A stretch of 64,000 bases of DNA from Streptomyces rugosispiralis (GTDB taxonomy: Bacteria > Actinomycetota > Actinomycetes > Streptomycetales > Streptomycetaceae), in assembly GCF_024505145.1 (NCBI RefSeq), contig NZ_JANIAA010000021.1, forward strand, positions 1 through 64,000, written 5' to 3'. Position numbers and translations under genes: made by a program. How positions within the stretch are numbered: the first letter of the stretch is position 1; each line of letters opens with the position of its first letter. Shown here piece by piece: positions 17,627 to 26,060 of the stretch. The notes beneath the pieces are model-generated. The model saw nothing but the letters and a program-made list of their open reading frames with translations, searched no databases and had not been told where the DNA came from.

Positions 17627-18393
17627 CCGACCCCGCCACCGCCCCGCCGTCCCTCCAGGTGTCCGGTCTGGCCTACGCCTACCCCGACGGCCATCAGGCC
17701 CTCTTCGGCGTCGAGCTGACCGTGGCCCGCGGTGAGCGGGTGGCGCTCCTCGGGCCCAACGGCGCGGGCAAGACCACGCTCGTACTGCACCTCAACGGCA
17801 TCCTTACGGCGGGCGCTGGGACGGTCACGGTCGCGGGGCTGCCGGTGGGGAAGGCGCATCTGGCCGAGATCCGCCGCCGGGTGGGCATCGTCTTCCAGGA
17901 CCCGGACGACCAGTTGTTCATGCCGACCGTACGGGAGGACGTGGCCTTCGGCCCGGCCGCGGCGGGGCTGCGCGGCGCGGAGCTGGAGGAGCGGGTGCGC
18001 CGCGCGCTGGAGCGGGTCGGGATGGCGGAGTTCGCCGACCGGCCGCCGCACCACCTCTCCTTCGGGCAGCGGCGGCGGGTGGCCGTGGCGACCGTACTGG
18101 CCATGGAGCCGGAGATCCTGGTCCTGGACGAGCCCTCGTCCAACCTCGACCCGGCCTCGCGCCGCGAACTCGCCGACATCCTGCGGTCCCTGGAGGTGAC
18201 CGTGCTGATGGTCACCCACGATCTGCCGTACGCGCTGGAGCTGTGCCCGCGCTCGGTGGTGCTCAGCGGCGGGGTGATCGCGGCGGACGGCGGGACGCAG
18301 GAGCTGCTGTGCGACGAGGAGCTGATGCGCGAGCACCGGCTGGAACTCCCCTTCGGCTTCGACCCGCGCTCGGTGACGGTGCCGGTGAGGTGA
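17623..18393 (+). CDS. cbiO: ECF transporter ATPase CbiO
   Basis: This 256-residue ABC ATPase powers the ECF metal importer. It shows Walker A GPNGAGKTT (about residue 44), the Q-loop FQDPDDQLF typical of CbiO/EcfA, signature LSFGQ, Walker B ILVLDEPSS and the switch His in VTHDL. The ATG overlaps the cbiQ stop (ATGA). Only one ATPase gene is present, so the complex should use a homodimer. The end of the gene is partly duplicated downstream, again including a TGA. Confidence 0.95.
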   Translation: MTDPATAPPSLQVSGLAYAYPDGHQALFGVELTVARGERVALLGPNGAGKTTLVLHLNGILTAGAGTVTVAGLPVGKAHLAEIRRRVGIVFQDPDDQLFMPTVREDVAFGPAAAGLRGAELEERVRRALERVGMAEFADRPPHHLSFGQRRRVAVATVLAMEPEILVLDEPSSNLDPASRRELADILRSLEVTVLMVTHDLPYALELCPRSVVLSGGVIAADGGTQELLCDEELMREHRLELPFGFDPRSVTVPVR

Positions 18394-18428
18394 GGATGCC
18401 GGTGTTTCCGGTGGGGTGAGGGTGCGGG
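18379..18428. repeat. degenerate duplication of the cbiO 3' end
   Basis: The last codons and stop (GTGCCGGTGAGGTGAGG) are followed by ATGCCGGTG-TTTCCGGTG-GGGTGAGG, an imperfect second and third copy that again ends in TGAGG. The pattern is like those after xthA and the MMPL gene but more decayed. Confidence 0.6.
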
Positions 18429-18521
18429 CCAGCGCCGCCGGGCGCGCTCGGAGGCATACCAGGGGCGCGCGGCGCGTCCTCTTCCGCGCCGCCCCGCCGC
18501 ACCTGCGGCCCCCTCGGGCCG

Positions 18522-19832
18522 TTACGCCTCCCGCGCCGCCAGGCTTGTCCGCACCGCGCGCACCAGCGCCTGCGCACGCGGATCGGCGGTGACGCCGCGC
18601 CGCATACCGTTGGTGACGTAGGCAAAGCCGATGCGCGCCTCCGGGTCGGCGAAGGCGAGGGAGCCACCCCGCCCCGGGTGGCCGAAGGAGCCCGGCCCCA
18701 GCAGCGGGCAGGCCGGGCCGTGCAGCATGTAGCCCAGGCCGAACCGGGTGCCGACGACCAGGACCCGGTCCGGACCCGCGGACTCCTCGGTACGGGCCAT
18801 CGTCAGCGTCGCCGGGGCGAACAGCCTGCCTCCCGAGCGGGCCGTACGGGCCGAGGGCAGCGGGCCGATCAGCGCCGCGTAGAAGCGGGCCAGCGCCTCC
18901 GCGGTCGCCACCCCGCCCGAGGCGGGCAACTCGGCGGCCAGATACGCGGGGTCGTTCTCGTCCGGCAGCGGGGTGATCGCGGCGAACGCCCGCCGGGTCA
19001 GCGACTCGGGGTCCCGGTACGCCTCGGCGACCGACCGCTTGGGGCGCAGCCGCGGCCCCTGGGCGGCGGGCGCGGCGGGCGCCTCCACCGCCGCGATCCG
19101 GCCCACCCGGCCCCGCTGCGCCTCGGGCAGCCCGAGCCACAGGTCGAGCCCCAGCGGCCGGGCGATCTCCTCGGCGATCCAGCGCCCGATGGTCCGCCCG
19201 GTGACCCTGCGCACCAGCTCGCCCAGCAGCCAGCCGTACGTCTGGGCGTGGTAGCCGTGCGCCGTACCGGGCTCCCATACGGGCTCCTGGGCGGCGACGG
19301 CCCGCGGCCCGGATATGCCGTCGATGGCCTCGGCGGGGGTCAGCGGGGTGTCGAGCACGGGCACGCCGGTGCGGTGCGTGAGCAGATGGCGCACCAGCAC
19401 CCGCTCCTTGCCGGCCGCCTTGAACTCCGGCCAGTAGGTGCTGACCCGGCCGTCCAGGTCCAGCTGGCCGCGCTGGTGCAGCAGCAGCGGCACGGCGGCG
19501 GCCACGCCCTTGGTGACCGACCGGACGACCTGGGCGGTGTCCTGGGCCCAGGGCTCGGGGCCGTCGTCCGATTCCCCGTGGCCCGCGGACTCCTTACGGT
19601 CGTCGGAGTCCTCGCCGCCCGCGGAGTCCTCGCCGCCCGCGGACTCCTTACCGTTGTCGGAGTCCTCGCCGCCGTCCGGGGTCTTCGTACCGCCCCACAG
19701 ATCGACGACCTTCTCGCCCTCCCGATACAGGACCACGGCCGCGCCGCGCTCACCGTGCCGGGTGAAGTTCGCCGCGAAGGCGTCCCGGACCGGTTCGAAA
19801 CCGTCTGCCACCGTGCCCTGGACGTCCACCAC
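18522..19832 (-). CDS. beta-lactamase-fold serine hydrolase (EstB/class C-like)
   Basis: This 436-residue serine hydrolase of the beta-lactamase/transpeptidase-like superfamily is probably an esterase or D-amino peptidase rather than a true beta-lactamase. The catalytic SxxK is SVTK (S105, K108), and the expected tyrosine lies in the YHAQTYGW region. No signal peptide is visible, so it is cytosolic. An insert at residues about 52-93, rich in GGEDS and KESAG repeats (DNA about 19561-19680), interrupts the usual N-terminal sheet region and is another in-frame repeat expansion. The GTG start has GGGAG upstream. It is divergent from the SDR gene. Confidence 0.85.
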   Translation of the reverse strand: MVDVQGTVADGFEPVRDAFAANFTRHGERGAAVVLYREGEKVVDLWGGTKTPDGGEDSDNGKESAGGEDSAGGEDSDDRKESAGHGESDDGPEPWAQDTAQVVRSVTKGVAAAVPLLLHQRGQLDLDGRVSTYWPEFKAAGKERVLVRHLLTHRTGVPVLDTPLTPAEAIDGISGPRAVAAQEPVWEPGTAHGYHAQTYGWLLGELVRRVTGRTIGRWIAEEIARPLGLDLWLGLPEAQRGRVGRIAAVEAPAAPAAQGPRLRPKRSVAEAYRDPESLTRRAFAAITPLPDENDPAYLAAELPASGGVATAEALARFYAALIGPLPSARTARSGGRLFAPATLTMARTEESAGPDRVLVVGTRFGLGYMLHGPACPLLGPGSFGHPGRGGSLAFADPEARIGFAYVTNGMRRGVTADPRAQALVRAVRTSLAAREA

Positions 19833-19903
19833 TGTCCGACTCCCGCCATGCCGACCCGAGCGTGTGTGCTGATTTTCTCTTATGGTGCAACGCCCCGCGC
19901 GGG

Positions 19904-19933
19904 AGGATCATGCCGGGGGCCGGGCATGATCCT
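19904..19933. promoter_or_regulatory. 11-bp inverted repeat upstream of the SDR gene
   Basis: AGGATCATGCC (19904-19914) is repeated in inverse at 19923-19933 with an 8-nt GC-rich spacer, 58 bp before the SDR start. It could be an operator or a leader hairpin. A TATGGT hexamer at 19881-19886 just upstream could be a -10 box. Confidence 0.45.
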
Positions 19934-19991
19934 GGCGGACCCGCCGCCGTGGGGCGGCGGCGGTCCCTGACCCGACGAGAAGGGGCACACA

Positions 19992-20798
19992 GTGCGGAGA
20001 TTCGAGGGCTACGCGGTCATGCTCACCGGCGCGGGGCGCGGAATCGGGGAGGTGACGGCCCACCGGTTCGCCGACGAGGGCGCTCAAGTGCTGATCACCG
20101 ACCAGGACGGCGAACGGGCCGCGAAGGCCGCCGCGTCCATACGGGCGGATGGCGGCGAGGCCGAGTCGCTGGGGTGCGACGTGGCCCGGCGGGCGGACGT
20201 CGAGGCGGCCGTGGCGCACGCCGTAAGGAGCTTCGGAAGGCTGGACGTCCTGGTCAACAGCGCCCACTCGTGCCACGTCGACACCCCGCTGTTCGAGGAC
20301 CAGGCGGACGACGAGTGGCAGCAGGACATCGATGTCACCCTCGGCGGCGCCTTCCGCTGCTCCCGTGCCGCGCTGCCGCATCTGGCCGCCGCGGAGGGCC
20401 GGGGCGCGATCGTCAACGTCGGCTCGGTCAACGGCCTCCAGGACTTCGGCAACCACGCCTACAGCGCCGCCAAGGCGGGCCTGGGCAGCCTCACCCGCAC
20501 CCTGGCCGCCCATGCCGCCGGGCGGGGCGTCCGCGTCAACCTCGTGGCCCCCGGCACGATCCGCACCCCCGGCTGGGACGGCCGGGAGGACACCCTGCGC
20601 CGCGCCGCCGAGGTCTACCCCCTCGGCCGGGTCGGCGAACCCACCGACATCGCCGCCGCCATCACCTTCCTCGCCTCCTCCGACGCCGCCTGGATCACCG
20701 GGATCACCCTCCCCGTGGACGGCGGCATCACGACCACGAACGTGGCGGTGCGCAGGGCCTTCGGTCACCCGGAGACGCCCAGCGAGACATCGTCGTAA
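19992..20798 (+). CDS. short-chain dehydrogenase/reductase
   Basis: This classical SDR has 268 residues: TGAGRGIG cofactor motif (12-19), the VNSAH variant of the NNAG motif, a catalytic Ser in VGSVNG, Y157 and K161 in YSAAK, and a C-terminal GITLPVDGG segment typical of FabG-like enzymes. NSAH in place of NNAG is unusual but keeps the first Asn. The start is GTG with AGAAGGGG upstream. The flanking genes give no pathway, so the substrate is open. Confidence 0.88.
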   Translation: MRRFEGYAVMLTGAGRGIGEVTAHRFADEGAQVLITDQDGERAAKAAASIRADGGEAESLGCDVARRADVEAAVAHAVRSFGRLDVLVNSAHSCHVDTPLFEDQADDEWQQDIDVTLGGAFRCSRAALPHLAAAEGRGAIVNVGSVNGLQDFGNHAYSAAKAGLGSLTRTLAAHAAGRGVRVNLVAPGTIRTPGWDGREDTLRRAAEVYPLGRVGEPTDIAAAITFLASSDAAWITGITLPVDGGITTTNVAVRRAFGHPETPSETSS

Positions 20799-21067
20799 GC
20801 GCCCTGCCAGGGGTCGCTCGTATAGACGTTGGTCGCATCCGCCGCCGTCGGATCCTTCAGCCGATCCCGGATCCGCGCCCCGCACGGAGCGGCCACCGTG
20901 AACGGGGCGGCGATCACTCTGAGAAGCGGCCCCGCTCACCCCGTCGAGCGACGCCCTGGCCAACCACGACCGACAACCGAATCAGCAGTTGGCAACCCGA
21001 GGGTCTCCCGACAGGGCCAACGGAACGCGGTGGCAACGGAGTTCTGGTACGGGAACGGAGGCAGGTG
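20799..21067. other. intergenic region with no recognised feature
   Basis: Between the SDR stop and the eamA end repeats, the base composition is less GC-biased than the surrounding genes and the frames are short. I found no family motif, clear terminator or RNA gene. It may be decayed coding sequence, but this cannot be shown here. Confidence 0.4.
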
Positions 21068-21110
21068 ATCAGCCCGTACGCGGTATCAACCCGTACGCGG
21101 TGTCAGCCCG
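21068..21110. repeat. 17-bp tandem repeat carrying the eamA stop codon
   Basis: Read on the minus strand, the eamA stop TGA is followed by CACCGCGTACGGGT, then TGATACCGCGTACGGGC, then TGA again. Two full 17-bp units (21068-21084, 21085-21101) adjoin a partial one inside the gene end. Confidence 0.85.
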
Positions 21111-21990
21111 CGTGCAGCATCAGTCCGATGCCCGCCACCATCAGCCCCGCCGCCGCGATCCTCGGACCGCCGAACCGCTCCTTGAAGAACAGCGCCCCGA
21201 TCGCCGCGCCCACGATGATCGACGATTCGCGCAGCGCGGCGATCGGGGCGAGTTCGGCCCGGGTCTGGGCCCATAGGACCAGGCCGTAGGCGGCGACCGA
21301 CAGCAGCCCGCCGAGCAGTCCACGCCCCGCGACCGGCCGCAGCTGCCGAAGGAGCGCACCGCGCCGGATCGTCAGGGCGCAGACGGGGATGGCGAAGCCC
21401 TCGAGGATCATCAGCCAGGCGATGTAGGCGGGCGGGCTGCCGGAGGCGCGCACCCCCAGACCGTCCACGACGGTGTACGCGGCGATGGACAGACCGGTGG
21501 CGACGGCGGCCGTAAGGGCGAGCCACCGGGGCGCGCCCCCGCCGCTCTCCCCGTTCCCCTCGTGCTCGGCGTGCCGCGACCCCCTGATGCCCCACAGCGC
21601 CACGCCCACCAGCCCCGCCGAGGCCAGCGCGACCCCCGCCGCCTGCCAGCGGTCCGGCCGCTCGCCGACGAAGACCGCGGCGGCCACGGTCACCACCAGC
21701 GGGGCGGTGCCGCGCGCGATGGGGTACATCTGGCCGAAGTCGCCCAGGTGGAACGAGCGCATGAGCAGCAGCTGATAGACCACATGGATGGCCGCGGAGG
21801 CCAGCAGATACGGCCAGGCGTCCGCCGCGGGCAGCGGGGTGAACGGCAGCAGCGCCAGCCCGCACAGCGCACCGCCGCCGCCCACCAGGGTGAAGGCGAC
21901 CAACTGGTCCCTGATGCCGTGCGCGATCGCGTTCCAACTGGCGTGGGTGACGGCCGCGATGAGCACGGCGGCCGCGACCGGCGGGGTCAC
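21103..21990 (-). CDS. EamA/DMT-superfamily transporter
   Basis: This inner-membrane transporter of the drug/metabolite transporter superfamily has 295 residues with about ten predicted helices in two EamA repeats. Recognisable pieces are VTHASWNAIAHG at the start, PIARGTAPL in the first repeat and ALRESSIIVGAAIGALFFKE in the second. The start is the GTG in a GTGA overlap with the upstream ybaK stop, so both are translationally coupled. The substrate is unknown; exporters of amino acids or metabolites are common in the family. Confidence 0.88.
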   Translation of the reverse strand: MTPPVAAAVLIAAVTHASWNAIAHGIRDQLVAFTLVGGGGALCGLALLPFTPLPAADAWPYLLASAAIHVVYQLLLMRSFHLGDFGQMYPIARGTAPLVVTVAAAVFVGERPDRWQAAGVALASAGLVGVALWGIRGSRHAEHEGNGESGGGAPRWLALTAAVATGLSIAAYTVVDGLGVRASGSPPAYIAWLMILEGFAIPVCALTIRRGALLRQLRPVAGRGLLGGLLSVAAYGLVLWAQTRAELAPIAALRESSIIVGAAIGALFFKERFGGPRIAAAGLMVAGIGLMLHAG

Positions 21991-22481
21991 GCGGGCCGCT
22001 CGCGCACATCCACCAGCGTGCCCTCGGCATGCGCGATCAGGGTCTTGGGATCGAGCGGGAAGACGGTGTGCGGAGTGCCCGCCGCGGCCCATACGGTCTC
22101 GTGGTCCAGCAGCCGGCGGTCGGCGAGGACGTGGGTACGGGTGCGGTGGCCGAAGGGCGGCACCCCGCCGATGGCGTAGCCGGTGGTCTCCCGCACCAGC
22201 GCCGCGCCCGCCCGGCGGACGCTCCCGGCGCCCAGTTCATGCCGTACGAGCTCGACATCGACCCGTGACGCCCCGTCCATCAGCACCACCACCGGCTGTC
22301 CGTCCGCCTCGAAGACCAGCGACTTGACGATCTGGCTCAGCTCACAGCCGATCGCCGCGGCGGCCTCGGCGGCGGTACGGGTGGCGTCGGGGAACCGGCG
22401 CACCTCGACGTCCAGGCCGAACTCGCGCAGGGCGTCGGCGAAGCGGGGGTGGGCGGCGCTGTCAGGGGTGGGGTCGACCAT
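21987..22481 (-). CDS. YbaK/ProX-type aminoacyl-tRNA deacylase
   Basis: This trans-editing enzyme hydrolyses mischarged tRNA (Cys- or Ala-tRNA-Pro type). The 164 residues form a single YbaK domain, with the conserved lysine in QIVKSLVF (K53) and the signature GYAIGGVPPFGH. It overlaps the transporter start by 4 bp. A shared pathway is not obvious, so coupling may only reflect compact gene packing. The ATG start gives a protein of normal length. Confidence 0.92.
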   Translation of the reverse strand: MVDPTPDSAAHPRFADALREFGLDVEVRRFPDATRTAAEAAAAIGCELSQIVKSLVFEADGQPVVVLMDGASRVDVELVRHELGAGSVRRAGAALVRETTGYAIGGVPPFGHRTRTHVLADRRLLDHETVWAAAGTPHTVFPLDPKTLIAHAEGTLVDVRERPA

Positions 22482-22602
22482 GGAACGACGCTATCGACGC
22501 CCCCGCGCCCCCGCCAGGACTTTTCCCGGCGCTTCCGGCCATGTCCCGGCTGCCCGCGCCGGGCACGCGCCCGGCCGACCCCCCCGTTCGCCCAAGGCAC
22601 GC

Positions 22603-22659
22603 TCAGCCGGCGGGCCAGGCGGCCGTCAAGGCGCCCTCAGTCGACGGGCCAGGCGGCCG
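22603..22659. repeat. 34-bp duplication of the AfsR-like pseudogene end
   Basis: TCAGYCGRCGGGCCAGGC starts at both 22603 and 22637. On the minus strand each copy reads GGCCGCCTGGCCCGxCGxCTGA, so the terminal AAWPVD-stop is repeated as AAWPAG-stop 34 bp further on. Confidence 0.82.
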
Positions 22660-23783
22660 CGGCCGGGCGGTAGCCGGTCTCCGCGTGAAGGCGCCGTGCG
22701 TCGGCGATATGGCGCCCGGCGCGCTCCGGGCAGCCGAGGCGGCGGTAGAGGGCGGCCAGGGTGTGGTGGGTGCGGCATTCGACCAGCCGCAACCCGTGGT
22801 CGCGGGCGATGCCCCGGCCCAGCCACTCGCTCGCGCGGCGCATGTCGCCCAGGTCGTCGTAGAGGGTGGCCAGATTCATCAGCATCCCGGCCTCGCCCTC
22901 CGCGAACCCGGCCCGGCGATACCCCTCCAGCGCCGCCTGGTGGTGCTCCAGCGACGTCCGCACCTCGCCGGTCTGCCGGTAGAGGGTGGCCAGGCCGTGC
23001 CGCATCGCCGCCGCGCCCAATGGATCGGCGGCCCGTCGGGCGGCCCGCAGCCCGGCCTGGGCCGTGGTCTCCCACTCGGGCAGGTGCCGCCGCTGGTAGA
23101 GCCGGCCGCGCAGTTCGTCGGCGAGCCGCCAGGCGGTGCGGTGCCGGTCGGTCTCGGCGGCCCGTACGACGGCGGCGACGAGATTGGCGCGCTCGCTCTC
23201 CAGCCAGGCCAGCGCCGCGTCGCGCCCGTCGAAGAGGTCCCCCACGGGGCGGTCGCGCGCCACCCGGATCAGTGGCGGGTAGCCGAAGGCCGTGGCGGCG
23301 CCCGCGTGATCCAGGTAGAACTCCAGCAACCGGTCCAGGGCCTCCGCGCGCTCGGGCTCGGGGATCTCGGCCAGGGCCCGTTCGGCCGCGTACTCGCGCA
23401 GCAGATCGTGCGGGTGGTAGCGGCCCGGATGCGGCGACTCCACCAGATGCGCGGCGTCCAGGGCCCGCAGCAGCACCCGCGCCTCCTGCTCCGAGGAGCC
23501 AGCAGGGCGGCCGCGGCGGGCACGGTGACCTCCGGGCCCGGGGCCAGGCCCAGCAGCCGGAACAGCCGCCGCGGCCCGGGGGCCAGGGCGCGGTAGGAGA
23601 GGGTGAAGGCGCGCCGTACGGCCGACGCCGGGTCTCCGTCGAGCTCCAGCGCCCCCAGCCGGTCCCCGTCGTCCAGCTCGGCTGCCAGGTCCGCCACCCC
23701 CAGGCCGGGGTCGCAGACCAACTGCGCGGCGGCCACCCGTAAGGCCAGCGGCAGCGCGCCGCACAGCTCGCTCGGCCTTACCG
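22637..23783 (-). pseudogene. remnant of an AfsR-like STAND regulator (5'-truncated, frameshifted)
   Basis: Only the C-terminal half of an AfsR/SARP-type NB-ARC-TPR regulator remains. One frame (23783 to about 23505) gives the end of the NB-ARC domain (ELCGALPLALRVAAAQL, FTLSYRALAPGPRRLFRLLGL). The frame then shifts near 23500, and a second frame continues with SEQEARVLLRALDAAHLVE, HDLLREYAAERA and about five TPR-like repeats to the stop at 22637. The DNA-binding domain, Walker A and Walker B are missing; the truncation point abuts the promoter of the small secreted gene at 23813. It should be non-functional. Confidence 0.8.
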
Positions 23784-23812
23784 GAAGTACGACGACTGAA
23801 GGAGCGAGTGAC

Positions 23813-24187
23813 ATGCGTGTACGTGGACGCCTGACGGGGGCCGGTCTCGCCATCGCAGCGGCGGCTGTGGTGTCGGGACTGGGCGCGACCGCGGCCGGCG
23901 CACAGCCCGCCGACGCCATCGGCACCGAGGCCGAGGCGGCGAACGTCCCGGTCCATATGACCACCGACGCCTACATCCGGTCGGCGCCGCAGACCACCGG
24001 CGCCGTCTGGGGCACGGTCCGGTTCGGCGAGGACTGGGACGCCATCTGCTTCACGGAGGGCGGTAACGCGAGCCTGAACGGCCGGACCAGCGACATCTGG
24101 GTCCAGCTCGACCAGTGGGGGCCGTCCAACGGCTATGTGACCGAGCCGGCGCTGCAGAACGGCCACGCCGGCCTGCCGCCCTGCTGA
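23813..24187 (+). CDS. small secreted SH3-like domain protein
   Basis: The 124-residue exported protein has a clear signal peptide: charged MRVRGR, a hydrophobic Ala/Val-rich stretch, then AGA before QPADA (cleavage near residue 30). The mature part resembles bacterial SH3-like domains, which bind cell-wall peptides: YIRSAPQTTGAVWGTVRFGE, then IWVQLDQ. Two cysteines may form a disulfide. The ATG has GAAGGAG 8 nt upstream. Its promoter lies on the breakpoint of the AfsR-like pseudogene, so this gene may be a recent arrival. Ligand and role are unknown. Confidence 0.75.
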   Translation: MRVRGRLTGAGLAIAAAAVVSGLGATAAGAQPADAIGTEAEAANVPVHMTTDAYIRSAPQTTGAVWGTVRFGEDWDAICFTEGGNASLNGRTSDIWVQLDQWGPSNGYVTEPALQNGHAGLPPC

Positions 24188-24202
24188 CCGGCCGAACGCG
24201 AA

Positions 24203-24239
24203 GGAGCCGGGCGGGCGCTCGAAGCGCCCGCCCGGCTCC
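24203..24239. terminator. perfect 17-bp bidirectional terminator
   Basis: Arms 24203-24219 and 24223-24239 are exactly complementary with a CGA loop. It lies between the convergent secreted-protein and PBP genes. Confidence 0.9.
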
Positions 24240-24260
24240 CGGGGCCGCACCCGCGGAGGG

Positions 24261-25901
24261 TCAGCCCGCGCGCAGCAGCGCGGCCACGATCGGGCCCGCC
24301 GTGTCGCCGCCGTGGCCGCCCTCGGGGACCACACCGGCGGCCGCGATGTCGTCGCGGTACGCGCTGAACCAGCCGTTCGGCTTCTCCTGGTTGTCCACCT
24401 CGGCCGAGCCGGTCTTGGCGCCGAAGTCACCGCTCATCCCGGCCATCGCCTCGGCGGCGGTGCCCGAGGTGGCGGTGAGCCTCATCAGCTTCTTCAGCTG
24501 GTCGTGGGTGGAGGACTTCATCGTCCGGCTCGCCTTGGCCAGCGTCCGGTCGTCCAGCGACGGCGAGACCAGGTACGGCTGGCGGAAGGTGCCGGTGGAG
24601 GCGGTGGCCGCGACCGACGCCATGTTGAGCGGGTTCATCCGCACGCCGCCCTGGCCGATCAGCGAGGCGGCCTTGGAGGCCCCGGACTGCACCGGCACCG
24701 AGCCGTCGAAGCTGGACACGCCGGTCTGCCAGTTGAGTCCGATGCCGAAGACGTCCCGGGCCTCCTTGCTCAGGTCGTCGTCCTTGAGCTTCCCCGCCTG
24801 GCTGATGAAGGCCGTGTTGCAGGAGCGGGCGAAGCTCTGCTCGAAGGTGCCGTTCTTGATCTCGAACTTCTTGTCGTTCTGGAACTTCCAGCCGCCGTAA
24901 CTGAAGTACTTCGGGCACGGATGCGACTTGCCGTACGCCGCCAGACCCTTGTCCATCAGCGTCGTCGAGGTGATGATCTTCATCGTCGAGCCGGGTGCGT
25001 ACGAGCCCTGGAAGGCGGTGTTGAAGCCGCTCGCGGGGGAGTTGGCCAGCGCGAGGACCTCACCGGTGCTGGGCTTGACCGCGACCACCGACGCCTTGGT
25101 GCGCTTGCTCACCTGCTGCTCGGCGGTGCGCTGCAGCGATGCGTCGATCGTGGTGCGCAGCGTGCCCGGGGTGCCCTTGGAGAGCACCTTGAGGGTCTTG
25201 TCGGGGGACTTGGAGCCCTTGGCGCGCTGGATCCAGGTCTCCACGCCCGCCTCGCCGCCCGCCTTCTTGCCGTACCGCTCGCGCAGCGCGGCCAGGACGG
25301 TCTTGAGGGTCGGGTGCTCGGAGGCGGTCAGCTCCTTGCCGTCGCGGTCCACCGCCTTGATCGGCGGCCCCTCGGACGCGCCGGTCTTGAGCGTGTCGCC
25401 CTCGGCGAGGTCGGGATGGACCACGGAGGGCTTCCAGGCGACGACCGGCTTGCCGGTCTCGGTGTCGCGGGTCACGGTCAGCGAGGATTCATACGTCCAG
25501 GGGACGCTCGCACCGCCGGAGGAGATCCGGGCGTTGACCGAGAACGGCACCTTGGCGCCGCTCGCCTGCCCCGCCTCCAGCGCCACCTTGGCCACCTTGA
25601 CCTTCGTGCGGTAGCCGCCCAGCGCCGTGGTGGCCGCGCCGGTGTCGTCCGTAAGGGCGGCGGCCTTCGCCGTCTCGCCCGCCGACCAGGCCGCCAGGAA
25701 CGCGTGGGCGGTGGTCTTGACCTCGGCCGCGCTGGGCGGGCCGGTCTTCACCTTCTTCAGGGACGGCTTGTCGTCACCCGAGCCGGCGCTCGCACCGTCC
25801 TTCGCGCCCGATGAATCGTCCTGGCCGCTGCCGCAACCGGCCACACCGACCATGGCGGCGAACACCGCACCGACGATCGCGGCTCTCGCGCCACTCCGCA
25901 T
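24261..25901 (-). CDS. class B penicillin-binding protein lipoprotein
   Basis: This peptidoglycan DD-transpeptidase has 546 residues and is anchored by a lipobox (VAGC, Cys23). An NTF2-like MecA_N domain (about 55-180) and a dimerisation region precede the transpeptidase domain with SxxK in PGSTMKI (Ser about 306), SxN as SCN (about 360) and KTG in GAKTGSA (about 495). It has no GT51 domain. Similar PBPs occur in pairs near this locus in S. coelicolor; only one copy is seen here. The start is ATG (MRSGARAAIV) preceded by GGGGG; an upstream in-frame ATG at 25937 would spoil the signal peptide. It would act in cell-wall crosslinking or sporulation. Confidence 0.92.
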   Translation of the reverse strand: MRSGARAAIVGAVFAAMVGVAGCGSGQDDSSGAKDGASAGSGDDKPSLKKVKTGPPSAAEVKTTAHAFLAAWSAGETAKAAALTDDTGAATTALGGYRTKVKVAKVALEAGQASGAKVPFSVNARISSGGASVPWTYESSLTVTRDTETGKPVVAWKPSVVHPDLAEGDTLKTGASEGPPIKAVDRDGKELTASEHPTLKTVLAALRERYGKKAGGEAGVETWIQRAKGSKSPDKTLKVLSKGTPGTLRTTIDASLQRTAEQQVSKRTKASVVAVKPSTGEVLALANSPASGFNTAFQGSYAPGSTMKIITSTTLMDKGLAAYGKSHPCPKYFSYGGWKFQNDKKFEIKNGTFEQSFARSCNTAFISQAGKLKDDDLSKEARDVFGIGLNWQTGVSSFDGSVPVQSGASKAASLIGQGGVRMNPLNMASVAATASTGTFRQPYLVSPSLDDRTLAKASRTMKSSTHDQLKKLMRLTATSGTAAEAMAGMSGDFGAKTGSAEVDNQEKPNGWFSAYRDDIAAAGVVPEGGHGGDTAGPIVAALLRAG

Positions 25902-25985
25902 TTCAGAACCCCCACACTGTGTTCTCGGTTCCCCCATCAGTCGATGGGGGCCGCGGTGCCCGGCACTCTACCGGCACCACGTGAA

Positions 25986-26019
25986 GCCCCCGCGCCCTCA
26001 CCGTAGGGGGCGCGGGGGC
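25986..26019 (-). terminator. terminator of the pmt gene
   Basis: GCCCCCGCGCCC (25986-25997) pairs exactly with 26008-26019 around a 10-nt loop, 41 bp beyond the pmt stop on its strand. A second small dyad, CCCCCAT-N6-ATGGGGG (25931-25950), sits in the PBP leader. Confidence 0.75.
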
Positions 26020-26060
26020 CGTGGCCGGATCCATACGGTGGGCCCGGGGCCGAGCCGGGG

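Noticed and set aside
18522..19832. True antibiotic beta-lactamase
   Set aside because: No signal peptide and it resembles EstB-type hydrolases; SxxK alone does not show lactam hydrolysis.
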